DNA of 64,000 nucleotides from Clostridiales bacterium (GCA_022800315.1 JAAWQC010000008.1:16235-80234), one strand, 5' to 3'. Counted from the first letter of the stretch, positions 7,547-17,630 are shown. Numbers and translations are program-made. Notes: generated by a model from the letters alone, not told the origin.

Positions 7547-8188
7547 ATGCTGAACTGGTTGTGGGCGGGAATGATGCTGGTTTCCATCGCGGCGGGAGCC
7601 ATCAACGGCCGGCTGCCGGAGGTGACGGGAGCGCTTCTGCAGGGCGGCGGCGCGGCCATCACGCTGTCGCTGACCCTGGGCGGCGCCATGTGCCTGTGGG
7701 GCGGCATCATGCGCGTGGCGGAGAAGGGCGGCCTCACCGAGGCGGTCAGCCGGGTGCTGGCGCCGGTGATGCGCCTGCTGTTCCCCGGCCTGGACCCCAC
7801 CGGGCCTGCCTGCCGTGCCATGCTGATGAACATGGCCGCCAACTTCCTGGGGCTGGGAAACGCCGCCACCCCGCTGGGGCTGAAGGCGATGGAGGAGCTG
7901 CAAAAGAGCAACCCCGACCCGACCACCGCCTCGAATCATATGGTCACCTTCGTGGTGCTCAATACCGCCTCCATCCAGCTTATCCCCACCACGGTGGCCA
8001 CCCTGCGGCTGAAATACGGGGCGGCAGCGCCGCTGGATATTCTGCCGGCGGTGTGGATGACCTCCTTTTCGGCGGCGGCGGTGGGCATCCTCCTGTCCCG
8101 CGTATACGGCGGGCTGTTCCGGCGAAAGGCCGGTGAAGGGAAGCGGCTTTCCGCCGCGGGCGGGCGCGCCCGGCGGCGGACGGTTTAG
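7547..8188 (+). CDS. spmA: spore maturation protein A
   Basis: A 213-residue polytopic membrane protein of the nucleoside-recognition (Gate) family. It starts MLNWLWAGMMLVSIAAGAIN and carries the conserved NMAANFLGLGNAATPLGLKA (about residues 95-114) and FVVLNTASIQLIPTTVA segments that identify SpmA. SpmA and SpmB together are needed for dehydration of the spore core in Bacillus and Clostridium. The C-terminal 25 residues (RRKAGEGKRLSAAGGRARRR) are a basic tail. AGAGAGGGG precedes the ATG. spmB begins 29 bases downstream, so the two form an operon divergent from abrB. Confidence 0.95.
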   Translation: MLNWLWAGMMLVSIAAGAINGRLPEVTGALLQGGGAAITLSLTLGGAMCLWGGIMRVAEKGGLTEAVSRVLAPVMRLLFPGLDPTGPACRAMLMNMAANFLGLGNAATPLGLKAMEELQKSNPDPTTASNHMVTFVVLNTASIQLIPTTVATLRLKYGAAAPLDILPAVWMTSFSAAAVGILLSRVYGGLFRRKAGEGKRLSAAGGRARRRTV

Positions 8189-8217
8189 GAGACGAAGAGG
8201 AGAGGAACGGGTGAGCA

Positions 8218-8748
8218 ATGGGAATCGCGGATATCCTGTCGGTGTGGGCGGTGCCGGTCTTTGTGGCGGCGGTGCTGGCGGTGGGTCTGATAAAAAGGGT
8301 GCCGGTGTTTGACGAATTTACCGCCGGAGCAGGGGACGGCATTCGTACCTGCGTCAAGGTGCTGCCCTCACTGGTGGCGCTGATGACGGCGGTATCCATG
8401 CTGCAGGCCTCCGGCCTGCTGGAACAGATCACCTCCCTGATCGCGCCGGCGGCCGACCGGCTGGGTCTGCCCGCGCCGGTGCTGCCCATGGCCCTCATGC
8501 GGCCGGTATCGGGCAGTGGGTCCCTCGCCGTACTGGAAAATATCCTGCGGCAGTACGGCACCGACAGCCTGGCGGGACGGGTGGCCTGCGTCATGCAGTC
8601 GTCTACCGAAACCACCTTTTACACCATTGCGGTATACTTCGGCGCGGTGGGGATCAAGCGCACCCGGCACACGCTGGCGACATCGGTGTCCGCCGATCTG
8701 GCGGGGGTCATCCTGTCCGCGCTGGCGGTACGCCTGCTGATGGGGTGA
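8218..8748 (+). CDS. spmB: spore maturation protein B
   Basis: A 176-residue membrane protein paired with SpmA. Diagnostic segments are ALMRPVSGSGSLAVLENILR (about residues 90-109) and MQSSTETTFYTIAVYFGAVG (about 122-141), both characteristic of SpmB. Four or five hydrophobic segments are visible. Length matches the family (about 175 residues). With SpmA it acts at the forespore membranes during late sporulation. No terminator is evident before the feoA promoter. An A/G-rich ribosome site (AGGAGAGGAACGGGTG) precedes the start. Confidence 0.95.
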   Translation: MGIADILSVWAVPVFVAAVLAVGLIKRVPVFDEFTAGAGDGIRTCVKVLPSLVALMTAVSMLQASGLLEQITSLIAPAADRLGLPAPVLPMALMRPVSGSGSLAVLENILRQYGTDSLAGRVACVMQSSTETTFYTIAVYFGAVGIKRTRHTLATSVSADLAGVILSALAVRLLMG

Positions 8749-8775
8749 ACATGGCCGAAAAGAGGGGCTTTCGTA

Positions 8776-8804
8776 TTGACGGCCCCTGCGGTTGATGGTA
8801 CTAT
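8776..8804 (+). promoter_or_regulatory. sigma-A promoter of feoAB
   Basis: TTGACG (8776-8781) and TACTAT (8799-8804) are 17 bases apart, 45 bases upstream of the feoA start. Confidence 0.7.
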
Positions 8805-8814
8805 TATCAGTGGA

Positions 8815-8828
8815 TTAGTAACGGCTAA
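8815..8828 (+). promoter_or_regulatory. candidate DtxR/IdeR-type iron box at feoAB
   Basis: TTAGTAACGGCTAA has inverted half-sites TTAG/CTAA spaced by six bases, the core layout of DtxR/IdeR/MntR operators. It sits just after the -10, near the expected transcription start. That position would let an iron-loaded repressor block the operon. The inner bases deviate from the DtxR consensus. Confidence 0.4.
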
Positions 8829-8848
8829 CTGCCGTGGGGGAGAGAGAC

Positions 8849-9118
8849 ATGCAGCAAAAGACGGTCAATGATCTGAAGATCGGTGAGCAGGCGGTGGTAA
8901 CGGGACTGGGATGCTCCGGTGCGCTGCGCCGCCGCATCATCGATATGGGCATCACGCCGGGAGCGCGGGTCATCCTGCGCAAGGCGGCGCCGATGGGCGA
9001 CCCGCTGGAAATCAACGTGAGGGGATACGAGCTGAGCATCCGCCGCTCCGAGGCGCGGGAGATCACGGTGGAGCCGGTTTCCGATTCCGGCGGCACCCGG
9101 AGGGAGGCGCGCCCATGA
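8849..9118 (+). CDS. feoA: ferrous iron transport protein A
   Basis: An 89-residue cytosolic SH3-like protein. The FeoA signature is clear: LKIGEQAVVTGLGCSGALRR, then RIIDMGITPGARVILRKAAPMGDPLEINVRGYELSIRR split over residues 27-72. FeoA assists the FeoB transporter by an unsettled mechanism. The ATG at 8849 follows GGGGGAGAGAG and is preferred to an in-frame GTG 15 bases earlier. Its stop overlaps the feoB start by four bases (ATGA), implying coupled translation. Confidence 0.95.
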   Translation: MQQKTVNDLKIGEQAVVTGLGCSGALRRRIIDMGITPGARVILRKAAPMGDPLEINVRGYELSIRRSEAREITVEPVSDSGGTRREARP

Positions 9119-11280
9119 AGAAACAGGAGTACGCGCTGGCGGGCAATCCCAACTGCGGCAAAACCACCCTGTTCAACGAGCTCACCGGCTCCAACCAGTA
9201 CGTGGGCAACTGGCCCGGCGTCACGGTGGAGAAGAAAGCCGGCCAGCTCAAGGGGCGGCAGGACCTGCTGGTGGTGGACCTGCCGGGCATCTATTCCCTG
9301 TCCCCCTACTCGGCGGAGGAGATGGTGACCCGCAACTTCGTCATGGACGAGCAGCCCGCCGCCATTATCGACGTGGTGGACGCCACCAACATCGAGCGCA
9401 ACCTGTACCTGACCCTGCAGTTGGCCGAGCTGGGCCGCCCCATGGTGGTCGCCCTCAACATGATGGATATGCTCAAGAGCCGGGGCGTTTCCATCGACGT
9501 GCAGCGACTGGAGCATTTCCTCGACCTGCCGGTGGTGCCCATCTCCGCCAGCCGGGGCAGGGGTATCAAGGAACTGATCGACCGGTCGGTCCACGCCGCC
9601 GAGAACCGGGGCGGAGAACCGGCAGCCTTCGACGAGCAGCGGTTTGCAGAGCGGGCGGGGAAACGATACGCGGGCAACCCCTACATACTTCATCAGCTCC
9701 ACGACCGGCGGGAACACCACGGGGAGGAATACCGTTCCACCCACGTGATCGACGAAATCTACACCCCTGAGGTGATGGAGGCCATCCTGCGCATCGAGGA
9801 CATCATCGAGCCGAAGTGCATGAAAAAAAGGATGGCCCTGCGCTGGTCGGCGGTCAAGATCATCGACGACGACGCCCCCACGCTGGAGGCGCTGGGGCTG
9901 TCGGACGGTGAGGCTCATCTCATCGACGAGATCGTGCGGGGGCTGGAAGCTCTGTACGGCGAACGGGACATGATCATCGCCGACCAGAAATACAAATTCA
10001 TCTGCCGGGTGTGCGAACAGTGCATCACCCGGCTGAAGGAACCGGGTGAGCTGACCCTGTCCGACCGGATCGACAGCATCGCCACCAACAAGTATCTGGC
10101 CCTGCCCCTGTTCATCGGCATCATGGTGCTGGTGTTCTTTATCACCTTCGGCCCGCTGGGCACCTTGCTGACCGACGGGCTGGACGGTCTGATCGGGGAT
10201 CATTTCGAGCCGTGGGTCCGCGCCTCCCTGACGGCGGTGAACGCGGCCCCCTGGGCGGTTAGCCTGGTGTGCGACGGGGTAATCCAGGGGGTGGGATCCA
10301 TCGTCTCCTTCTTCCCCCAGATTTTGCTCCTGTTCTTTTTCCTGTCTATACTGGAGGACAGCGGCTATATGGCGCGGGCAGCTTTTATCATGGATAAGCT
10401 GCTCCACCGCACCGGACTGTCGGGTCGCTCCTTTGTGCCCATGCTGATGGGTTTCGGCTGCTCGGTGCCCGGCGTGATGGCGGCGCGGACGCTGGAGAAC
10501 GAGCGGGACCGCCGCATGACCATCATGCTGACCCCCTTCATGTCCTGTTCGGCGAAGATGCCGGTCTACGCCCTGTTCATCGCCGCCTTCTTCCCGAAGT
10601 ACCGGGGGCTGGTGGTGTTCGGCATCTACGCCACCGGTATCGTGGTGGCGGTCATCTGCGCCATGTTCCTGCGCAAAACAGTGTTAAAGGGCGGACACGC
10701 CCCCTTCGTGATGGAGCTGCCGCCTTACCGCCTGCCCACCATCAAGACCCTGTCCATGCACCTGTACGAGCGGGTGAAGGATTTTGCCGTACGGGCGGGC
10801 ACCATCCTGGTGGCCGCGTCGGTGGTGATCTGGTTTTTGCAGTCCTTCAACGGCCATTTTGAGATGCTGCCGCCGGAGCGGGCGGGCGAGAGCCTGCTGG
10901 CGGGGATCGGCAAAGCCATCGCCCCGGTCTTTGCGCCGCTGGGCTTCGGTTTCTGGCAGGCATCGGTGGCACTGGTCAGCGGCTTCGTCGCCAAGGAGGC
11001 GGTGGTGGGCACCCTCACCATTCTGTACAATCCCGCCACCGACGCGGGGATGTACGCTGCCCTGCAGGGGGTGTTCACCCCGGTGGCGGCCCTGTCCTTT
11101 TTGGTGTTCGTTCTGCTCTATATGCCCTGTGTGGCTGCCTTCTCCGCCATTCGGCGGGAGATGAATTCATGGAAATGGGCGGTGGGCACCGTGACCTTCC
11201 AGACCTGCGTGGCGTGGGTGGCGGCTCTGCTGGTGTACCAGTTCGGCACGCTGGCAGTCAATCTGGTCGGCCTGCTGTAA
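9115..11280 (+). CDS. feoB: ferrous iron transport protein B
   Basis: A 721-residue Fe(II) transporter of the cytoplasmic membrane. The N-terminal G domain has G1 GNPNCGKTT (residues 10-18), G3 DLPGIYSLSPYS and G4 NMMD. The membrane part shows paired Gate-like segments, including MLMGFGCSVPGVMAARTLEN (about residues 442-461) and SGFVAKEAVVGTLTILYN, plus a typical FeoB C-terminus (CVAAFSAIRREMNSWKWA). Length and order match full FeoB; no FeoC follows. The probable iron box near the promoter fits induction under iron limitation. Confidence 0.97.
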   Translation: MKKQEYALAGNPNCGKTTLFNELTGSNQYVGNWPGVTVEKKAGQLKGRQDLLVVDLPGIYSLSPYSAEEMVTRNFVMDEQPAAIIDVVDATNIERNLYLTLQLAELGRPMVVALNMMDMLKSRGVSIDVQRLEHFLDLPVVPISASRGRGIKELIDRSVHAAENRGGEPAAFDEQRFAERAGKRYAGNPYILHQLHDRREHHGEEYRSTHVIDEIYTPEVMEAILRIEDIIEPKCMKKRMALRWSAVKIIDDDAPTLEALGLSDGEAHLIDEIVRGLEALYGERDMIIADQKYKFICRVCEQCITRLKEPGELTLSDRIDSIATNKYLALPLFIGIMVLVFFITFGPLGTLLTDGLDGLIGDHFEPWVRASLTAVNAAPWAVSLVCDGVIQGVGSIVSFFPQILLLFFFLSILEDSGYMARAAFIMDKLLHRTGLSGRSFVPMLMGFGCSVPGVMAARTLENERDRRMTIMLTPFMSCSAKMPVYALFIAAFFPKYRGLVVFGIYATGIVVAVICAMFLRKTVLKGGHAPFVMELPPYRLPTIKTLSMHLYERVKDFAVRAGTILVAASVVIWFLQSFNGHFEMLPPERAGESLLAGIGKAIAPVFAPLGFGFWQASVALVSGFVAKEAVVGTLTILYNPATDAGMYAALQGVFTPVAALSFLVFVLLYMPCVAAFSAIRREMNSWKWAVGTVTFQTCVAWVAALLVYQFGTLAVNLVGLL

Positions 11281-11311
11281 GAGACAAAAAAGTGAAAGGC
11301 GGATGGGTTCC

Positions 11312-11839
11312 ATGGCCGATGAAGTAAACATCGTACCGGTTGGCACGGAAGATATCGAAACGCTGTGCGGACTGGCAAAGGAGATATGGACTGAGCATTA
11401 CGCCTCTATCCTCAGCGACGAACAGGTGGCGTACATGGTGGAGCGGTTCCAAAGCGTGCCCGCAGTGACCGACCAGCTCGACAAGGGCTACCGCTACTAT
11501 TTCCTTCGGAGTGCCGGTGAGTCACTCGCTGCGGGAGAGAACGGCGGCTTCATGGGTATCTGCCCCGAGGAGGACGGGCTGTTTCTCAGCAAGCTGTACG
11601 TCCATCGGGAATTCCGCCGCCGGGGGCTGGCGCGGGCCACCCTCTCTTACCTGCGGGAGCTTTGCCGGCGGGAGGGATATCCCAAAATCCGCCTGACCGT
11701 GAATAAGCGTAACGCCGGTTCCATCGCCGCCTACCGGCGCATGGGCTTTCAAACCGTGAAGGAGCAGACGGTGGATATCGGTCATGGTTTCGTCATGGAC
11801 GATTATGTGATGGAGCTCGAGATGTCGTTCAGAAACTGA
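11312..11839 (+). CDS. GNAT family N-acetyltransferase
   Basis: A 175-residue acetyltransferase. The acetyl-CoA-binding motif A reads LYVHREFRRRGLARATLSYL (about residues 92-111), and LTVNKRNAGSIAAYRRMGF downstream is motif B, typical of GNAT enzymes that modify small molecules or protein N-termini. The substrate is unknown. Two in-frame ATGs exist (11303 and 11312); AAAGGCGG directly abuts the first, so 11312 is the better start. It begins only 31 bases after feoB with no terminator between, so it may be read from the feo promoter. Confidence 0.85.
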   Translation: MADEVNIVPVGTEDIETLCGLAKEIWTEHYASILSDEQVAYMVERFQSVPAVTDQLDKGYRYYFLRSAGESLAAGENGGFMGICPEEDGLFLSKLYVHREFRRRGLARATLSYLRELCRREGYPKIRLTVNKRNAGSIAAYRRMGFQTVKEQTVDIGHGFVMDDYVMELEMSFRN

Positions 11840-12015
11840 CGTATAACGGGGGAGATGCTGCTGAAGGCCGGGAGAAACGATTCTGTTTGGCGCGATGGGG
11901 GGCGATACGCCCCCCTGTTATCGGCTGAAAAGAACGGATCTCTTTCATACGCGCGCGGGAAAACCCGCCGATTAACGAAAGAAACCGCCGATTTGGCGTT
12001 TTTTACACAGTCGAC

Positions 12016-12051
12016 AAAGGAGCCGGGAGACAACGTCTCCCGGCTCCTTTT
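12016..12051. terminator. bidirectional Rho-independent terminator
   Basis: A perfect 15-bp stem (AAGGAGCCGGGAGAC/GTCTCCCGGCTCCTT) is flanked by A and T runs. It ends the GNAT transcript and the convergent gene at 12083. The preceding 11840-12015 holds no recognisable gene. Confidence 0.85.
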
Positions 12052-12082
12052 GCCTTGTCAATCGGCGTTTATTGGTGTCTTA

Positions 12083-12841
12083 TCAGTGGTTCAGGCCCAT
12101 AGCCTCGTTGACTGCCTGCTGCACGATGTCCTCGATCTCGCCTTCCGCGTTGCTCACGGCTTCGTCAACCGCGTCGCTGATCATACTCCCGATGTCGGGC
12201 AGGGAGACACCGGGCAACCCGCCGTTCCACTGGGGCGGGGCGGACTTTGCCTTCTCCGCTTCGGGCAGGCAGGAAAGCAGGTCGAGGAGCAGGGCGGCCA
12301 TGCAGCCAATCCGTTCCATATCGGCGCCGCGGGTGGAGTAATCGGTGCCGATGCCCTTCGGCACCCGGCTGATGCCGCAGCCGTCGACGATCCAGCCGTT
12401 GCAGACCGCTTGGTCGTACACGCTGTTGTAGGTGTCGATGAAGACGAACAGCCCGCCCGCCATGGTGTGGGATACGGCGGTGGAGCGGATGCGCTCCAGC
12501 AGGGTGATGGCCTGCTTCAGGTTCATGGCGTTGGGTTTGATTTCGGTGGCGGCGGTATTTTCGGTGGTTTCGGTTATGTTACCGTTTTCTATCTCATTGG
12601 TCATGTTGTCAGCCTCCTGTTTTATCACAGGCGGAGACGCCAGGCAGATCGTGTCGGTGCCCGCCCAGCGAGCTCTGCCTTTTCGTACCAGCCCGTCCGC
12701 CCGGCGCGGATAGGTGGTTTCGTATAAATTCCCGTTTTCATCGGTTACCATAACGTTTTTGGCAATGGGTATCTCCCCCTTGTAACGATGATACGCCGTC
12801 CGTTTTTTGTGATGGGTGCCATCCCCTGCGTACACTTTCAT
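12083..12841 (-). CDS. conserved hypothetical protein with ENGNxYExTYPxRAxGLV motif
   Basis: A 252-residue protein of unknown function. An N-terminal module (VTDENGNLYETTYPRRADGL then VRKGRARWAGTDTICLASPP) resembles a small domain I recall from several Ruminococcaceae hypothetical proteins. The rest is a Thr/Glu-rich spacer (TETTENTAATEIKPN) followed by an alpha-helical region with LEADLSCLPEAE-like and acidic C-terminal repeats (SDAVDEAVSNAEGEIEDIV). There is no signal peptide or membrane segment. The start is uncertain. The ATG at 12841 has a weak ribosome site. A strong AAGGGGGAG lies upstream of an in-frame ATT (about 12769) and the ATG at 12751, so the real protein may be 24-30 residues shorter. 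Confidence 0.6.
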   Translation of the reverse strand: MKVYAGDGTHHKKRTAYHRYKGEIPIAKNVMVTDENGNLYETTYPRRADGLVRKGRARWAGTDTICLASPPVIKQEADNMTNEIENGNITETTENTAATEIKPNAMNLKQAITLLERIRSTAVSHTMAGGLFVFIDTYNSVYDQAVCNGWIVDGCGISRVPKGIGTDYSTRGADMERIGCMAALLLDLLSCLPEAEKAKSAPPQWNGGLPGVSLPDIGSMISDAVDEAVSNAEGEIEDIVQQAVNEAMGLNH

Positions 12842-13215
12842 TATACCGGCTGTCGAGAGAGGATCAAGGGACATAATCCACAAAAACTTATGGCTGATTT
12901 TGACAAAGGCAGCGGCACAGCGGTTTTTTAAAAGAGTGTGCAGGAAAACCACAGCCCTATCGGCAGTTTGTCCTGCAGTTTCGTCCTTTTTCTTGTGGAC
13001 AGGGGTTTATAGTTATAGGTACGCGCGTCGGCAGGGCCGGCCAGCTCAGGATTTCTTCTGTAAACTTGCCCAGCGCAGGAGAACAAAACTTGGACAATGT
13101 ATACAATAGTTCAGACCTTGTTCAGAATTACTTTTAAGAAAATAAACAAAATGGCTTGCTATTTAGCCGAACAGTTGGTAAAATAAGACTATCAAAATCA
13201 GAGGGAGGGACTCCC
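12842..13215. other. 374-bp intergenic region upstream of glgB
   Basis: The region separates the divergent 12083 gene and glgB. It is AT-richer than its surroundings and has no credible ORF. It contains AT-rich stretches expected of promoters, but no TTGACA/TATAAT pair at a proper distance was found. GAGGGAGGGA just before 13216 is the glgB ribosome site. Confidence 0.5.
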
Positions 13216-15216
13216 ATGGATCTGCATGTTTATACCGGCCGGGAACCGGCTGTCGATCGCTTCCTTCAGGGGGCAGAATCCCATGCCTACGAGCTGCTGG
13301 GGTGTCATTACGCCGGCGACGGGGCTTATGTATTCCGCGTGTGGGCGCCCAATGCCGCCGCGGTCTCGCTGGTGGGCGACTTCAACCGGTGGGAGCCGTC
13401 GGCGTCGCCGCTGGAGCCGCTGGGGGACAGCGGCATCTGGGAGTGTACGGTGCCGGGGCTGAAGGAATACGACAGCTATAAATACGCCGTCACCCCTGCC
13501 GGAGGCGGCGAACCGGTGATGAAGTCGGACCCCTACGCCTATCACTACGAAACGCGGCCCGCCAACGCCTCCAAGGTGTACAACCTGGAGGGATACGAGT
13601 GGGGGGACGGGGCCTGGCTACGGCACAAGGAGGAAACCTCCCTGTACGACGGGCCGGTAAACATTTACGAGATGCATCTGGGTTCCTGGCGCCGGTATCC
13701 CGACGGCAACCTCATTCCCTATGACAAGCTGGCGCAGGAGCTCATCCCCTATATCCGGGAGATGGGGTATACGCATATCGAGCTGCTGCCGGTGCTGGAG
13801 CATCCCTTCGACGGATCGTGGGGCTATCAGGTGACCGGCTATTACGCCCCCACCTCCCGTTACGGCACGCCCAAGGATTTTATGAAATTCGTGGATGCCT
13901 GCCATCAGGCGGGTATCGGCGTGATCATCGACTGGGTGCCTGCCCATTTTCCCAAGGACCAGTGCGGCCTGTACCGGTTCGATGGCGGCCCATGCTACGA
14001 ATACGCCGACCCGCGCAAGGGAGAGCATTATGAGTGGGGGACCTGTGTGTTCGATTATGGCCGGCCGGAGGTGCGTTCCTTTCTGATATCCAACGCCCTG
14101 TTCTGGCTGGAAAAGTATCATATCGACGGTATCCGGGTGGACGCGGTGGCGTCGATGCTCTACCTCGATTACAACCGCAAGGACGGGGAGTGGGTGCCCA
14201 ACCGATACGGCGGCAAGGAGAACCTGGAGGCGGTGGATTTCCTCCGCCGGCTCAACGAGGCGGTGTTTGCCGACCATCCCCGCACCATGATGATCGCGGA
14301 GGAATCCACCGCGTGGCCTATGGTGTCCCGCCCCACGGTGGACGGCGGCCTGGGCTTCAACTTCAAGTGGAACATGGGCTGGATGAACGATATGCTCCAT
14401 TACGTGTCGCTGGACCCGCTGTTCCGCAAGTATAATCATGACAACCTCACCTTCTCCTTTTTCTACGCCTTTTCAGAGAATTACGTCCTGCCCGTATCCC
14501 ACGACGAGGTGGTTCACGGCAAGGCATCCCTGATCGGAAAGATGCCCGGCGATTACGGGGAGAAGTTCGCCGGGGTGCGTTCCTTCCTGGGTTATATGAT
14601 GGCCCATCCCGGTAAAAAGCTGCTGTTCATGGGCTGTGAATTCGGCCAGTTTAAGGAGTGGGATTTCGAGAGCGGGCTGGACTGGCTTCTTCTGGATTAC
14701 GAGGCCCACCGGATGCTGAAGCACTATGTCGCTTCCCTGAACCACTTCTATTTGGACAGCCCCGCCCTGTGGGAGAACGATTTCTCCTGGGACGGTTTTT
14801 CCTGGATCGCCCACGACGACTACACCCAGAGCGTCATTGCTTTTCGCCGGATCGACAGCCGGGGCGAAGAGCTGATCGTCGTGTGCAATTTCAACCCGGT
14901 ACAGCGGGACGGCTATCGCATCGGGGTGCCGGTCCACGGCACCTACACCGAGGTATTCAACACCGATCTGGCGGAATTCGGCGGCGGCGGCGTCCTGAAC
15001 GGGACGCTGGACAGTGAGCAGGAGCCTATGCATGGCTTCGAACAGTCGCTGTCCCTGACGCTGCCTCCGCTGTCGGTTCTGTATTTTCGGCTGAAAAAAG
15101 CCAAATCCATCCGCAAAAAAACCGCGCGGGGCGCGGCTGCCGCAAAGCCCGCCGCCACTGGCAGAACGGGCGCCCACAGCGGCAAAAAGCCCGCCGCCCG
15201 CGGTAAGGAGGTCTGA
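13216..15216 (+). CDS. glgB: 1,4-alpha-glucan branching enzyme
   Basis: A 666-residue GH13 enzyme that makes alpha-1,6 branches in glycogen. An N-terminal CBM48 domain ([20 protein letters not shown], about residues 38-57) precedes the catalytic barrel with [20 protein letters not shown], the nucleophile region [16 protein letters not shown], the acid/base [11 protein letters not shown] and [18 protein letters not shown]. All conserved residues are present. The last 40 residues form a Lys/Ala/Arg-rich tail ([20 protein letters not shown] and on) not usual for GlgB. The ATG at 13216 follows GAGGGAGGGA. It is the first gene of glgBCDA; glgC starts two bases after its stop. Confidence 0.97.
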   Translation: MDLHVYTGREPAVDRFLQGAESHAYELLGCHYAGDGAYVFRVWAPNAAAVSLVGDFNRWEPSASPLEPLGDSGIWECTVPGLKEYDSYKYAVTPAGGGEPVMKSDPYAYHYETRPANASKVYNLEGYEWGDGAWLRHKEETSLYDGPVNIYEMHLGSWRRYPDGNLIPYDKLAQELIPYIREMGYTHIELLPVLEHPFDGSWGYQVTGYYAPTSRYGTPKDFMKFVDACHQAGIGVIIDWVPAHFPKDQCGLYRFDGGPCYEYADPRKGEHYEWGTCVFDYGRPEVRSFLISNALFWLEKYHIDGIRVDAVASMLYLDYNRKDGEWVPNRYGGKENLEAVDFLRRLNEAVFADHPRTMMIAEESTAWPMVSRPTVDGGLGFNFKWNMGWMNDMLHYVSLDPLFRKYNHDNLTFSFFYAFSENYVLPVSHDEVVHGKASLIGKMPGDYGEKFAGVRSFLGYMMAHPGKKLLFMGCEFGQFKEWDFESGLDWLLLDYEAHRMLKHYVASLNHFYLDSPALWENDFSWDGFSWIAHDDYTQSVIAFRRIDSRGEELIVVCNFNPVQRDGYRIGVPVHGTYTEVFNTDLAEFGGGGVLNGTLDSEQEPMHGFEQSLSLTLPPLSVLYFRLKKAKSIRKKTARGAAAAKPAATGRTGAHSGKKPAARGKEV

Positions 15217-15218
15217 TC

Positions 15219-16439
15219 ATGTTCCGTAAACAGGAGTGTGTCGCCATGCTGCTGGCCGGAGGGCAGGGGAGCCGGCTGTATGTGCTGACCCGCAACATCG
15301 CCAAGCCCGCCGTCCCCTATGGGGGCAAATACCGTATCATCGACTTCCCCCTGTCCAACTGCATCAACTCGGGCATCGAGACGGTGGGGGTGCTGACCCA
15401 GTACCAGCCACTGGAGCTTAACGACTACATAGGCTCCGGCCAGCCGTGGGACCTGGACCGCATGGATGCCGGTGTGCATGTGCTGCCCCCGTATCAGCGC
15501 AATAAAGGCGGCGACTGGTACAAGGGGACAGCCAACGCCATCTATCAGAACATGGCCTTCATCGAGCGGTATAATCCTGAGTACGTGCTGGTGCTGTCGG
15601 GCGACCACATCTACAAAATGGATTACTCGGACATGATCGCTTTTCACAAGAAGAACAAGGCCGACTGTACCATCGCTGTGATCGAGGTGGAGATGTCGGA
15701 GGCCAGCCGCTTCGGTATCCTGAACACCGAGCCGGACGGCACCATCTACGAATTCGACGAGAAGCCGAAGGAGCCCAAGAGCAACCTGGCCTCCATGGGC
15801 ATCTATGTTTTCAACTGGCAGAAGCTGCGTAAATACCTGACCGCCGACGAGCGGGACGACAGCTCCCAGAACGATTTCGGCAAAAATGTCCTGCCCGCCA
15901 TGCTGGACGCCGGTGAAAAGATGATGGCCTACCGGTTCGAAGGGTACTGGAAAGACGTGGGTACCATCGACAGCCTGTGGGAGGCCAACATGGATCTGCT
16001 CAACCCGAAGGTGCCGCTGGACCTGGATGACCCCGACTGGCGCATCTATTCGCGCAATCCCGGTCTGCCTCCCCACTTCACCGGTGAGGGGGCTACGGTG
16101 CAGAACAGCCTGATATCCGAGGGCGGCACCATCTATGGTCTGGTGGATTTCTCGGTGCTTTTCTCCGGCGTGACGGTGGAGGCCGAGGCCGAGGTGCGCG
16201 ACTCCATCGTGATGCCCGGCGCGGTTATCAAGAAAGGCGCGAAAGTCCAATACGCCATCGTGGCGGAAAACGCCGTGATCGGGGAGGGGGCCGTGGTGGG
16301 CGCCCGGCCCGAGGACTGCGGCGATGCCAAAGACTGGGGCGTCGCGGTGGTGGCTGCCGGTATCCAGGTGGGCGCCGGCAGCGTGATACCGCCCAAGGCC
16401 ATGATCGACGCGGATACGGAAGGAGGGGAGGGGCTGTGA
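15219..16439 (+). CDS. glgC: glucose-1-phosphate adenylyltransferase, catalytic subunit
   Basis: A 406-residue ADP-glucose pyrophosphorylase supplying ADP-glucose for glycogen synthesis. The N-terminal nucleotidyltransferase motif [20 protein letters not shown], the [20 protein letters not shown] segment, [18 protein letters not shown] and [20 protein letters not shown] (G1P site region) are intact. A C-terminal left-handed beta-helix follows ([12 protein letters not shown]). The length is close to the bacterial norm. In Firmicutes GlgC commonly works together with GlgD, which follows here with a four-base GTGA overlap. AAGGAGG precedes the start. Confidence 0.97.
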   Translation: MFRKQECVAMLLAGGQGSRLYVLTRNIAKPAVPYGGKYRIIDFPLSNCINSGIETVGVLTQYQPLELNDYIGSGQPWDLDRMDAGVHVLPPYQRNKGGDWYKGTANAIYQNMAFIERYNPEYVLVLSGDHIYKMDYSDMIAFHKKNKADCTIAVIEVEMSEASRFGILNTEPDGTIYEFDEKPKEPKSNLASMGIYVFNWQKLRKYLTADERDDSSQNDFGKNVLPAMLDAGEKMMAYRFEGYWKDVGTIDSLWEANMDLLNPKVPLDLDDPDWRIYSRNPGLPPHFTGEGATVQNSLISEGGTIYGLVDFSVLFSGVTVEAEAEVRDSIVMPGAVIKKGAKVQYAIVAENAVIGEGAVVGARPEDCGDAKDWGVAVVAAGIQVGAGSVIPPKAMIDADTEGGEGL

Positions 16440-17551
16440 GAAGACAGGATGCGCTGGGGCTGCTGTTCTCCAATATGCACGACGACTGCCTGATGCAGAT
16501 GACGAATATCCGCGCGTTTGGTTCCATTCCCTTCGGCGGACGGTACCGCCTCATTGATTTCCCCCTCTCCAACATGGTGAACGCGGGCATCTCCAAGGTG
16601 GGGGTCATCACCAAGAACAACTATCAGTCCCTGATGGACCACATCGGTTCCGGCAAGGCGTGGGACCTGTCCCGCAAGAACGAAGGGCTGTATTTCCTGC
16701 CGCCCCACGGCGCGGGGGACCAGATGTACGCGGGACGTATCGCTTCCCTGCTGAGCATCACCCCTTTCCTGCGCAATTCGCGGGAGGAATACGTTATTAT
16801 GTCCGACTGCCACGTGGTGGGCAACATCGACTACGAGCTGCTGCTGCAGGCCCATATTGATTCCGGTGCGGAGATTACGATCGGCTATCAGCGCCGGGAG
16901 GCGCCCCCCATTTCCGACGCGCTGACCCTGCAGGTGGCGCGGGACGGCAGGGTGAACGATATCCGCCTGGGTTACTGCCATGAGGGCTGCGAGTGCGATT
17001 TCGGGCTGGGGCTGTATGTAATGCGCAAGGATCTGCTGATGAGCCTGACGTCCGAGGCGGCCAGCCGAAACCAGATGTCCTTTGAGCGGGACGTGCTGCA
17101 GCAGCGCTGCGATATGCTGCGGATCGTGGGATACCGCGTGCCGGAATATACCGCGGTGATCACCTCGCTGGACAGTTATTTCCGCGCTAACCTGGAGCTG
17201 CTTCGCCCAGGCGTGCGGGCCTCGCTCTTCCCAGTCAGCCGGCCCATCTACACCAAGGTGCGGGATTGCTCACCCGCCCTGTACGGCCTGCATGCGTCGG
17301 TCAGCAATTCGCTGGTGGCCGACGGGGCGAGTATTGACGGCATTGTCACCAACTCGGTTATTTTCCGCGACGTGCACATCGACAAAAATACCCGGGTGGA
17401 GAACTGCGTGATCATGCAGGGCTCGCTGGTGGGTGAGCGCTCGGAACTGGGCTGTGTGGTGATGGACAAGGACGTGGCCATCCGTGACGGCCGCACCCTG
17501 CGCGGGTTCGACAGCTACCCGCTGTTTATCAATAAGGGAAGCGTCGTCTGA
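16436..17551 (+). CDS. glgD: ADP-glucose pyrophosphorylase regulatory subunit
   Basis: A 371-residue GlgC-like protein. It keeps the fold ([20 protein letters not shown] and a C-terminal beta-helix with [19 protein letters not shown]) but replaces the catalytic GGxGxRL loop at the N-terminus with [20 protein letters not shown]. This is the hallmark of GlgD, which is inactive or weakly active alone and modulates GlgC. It starts with GTG overlapping the glgC stop (GTGA), so translation is probably coupled. A 79-base gap separates it from glgA. Confidence 0.95.
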   Translation: MRRQDALGLLFSNMHDDCLMQMTNIRAFGSIPFGGRYRLIDFPLSNMVNAGISKVGVITKNNYQSLMDHIGSGKAWDLSRKNEGLYFLPPHGAGDQMYAGRIASLLSITPFLRNSREEYVIMSDCHVVGNIDYELLLQAHIDSGAEITIGYQRREAPPISDALTLQVARDGRVNDIRLGYCHEGCECDFGLGLYVMRKDLLMSLTSEAASRNQMSFERDVLQQRCDMLRIVGYRVPEYTAVITSLDSYFRANLELLRPGVRASLFPVSRPIYTKVRDCSPALYGLHASVSNSLVADGASIDGIVTNSVIFRDVHIDKNTRVENCVIMQGSLVGERSELGCVVMDKDVAIRDGRTLRGFDSYPLFINKGSVV

Positions 17552-17630
17552 CGCACCGGTTATCACCGTCAACCGACGGACTATCATGGCCGGACCGCGC
17601 TGGCGGACGGCATAGAAAGGCGTGATTCCT

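Noticed and set aside
11882..11930. Short palindrome GGGGGGCGATACGCCCCCC as terminator of the GNAT gene
   Set aside because: It lacks a T run, and the clear bidirectional terminator lies further on at 12016-12051.
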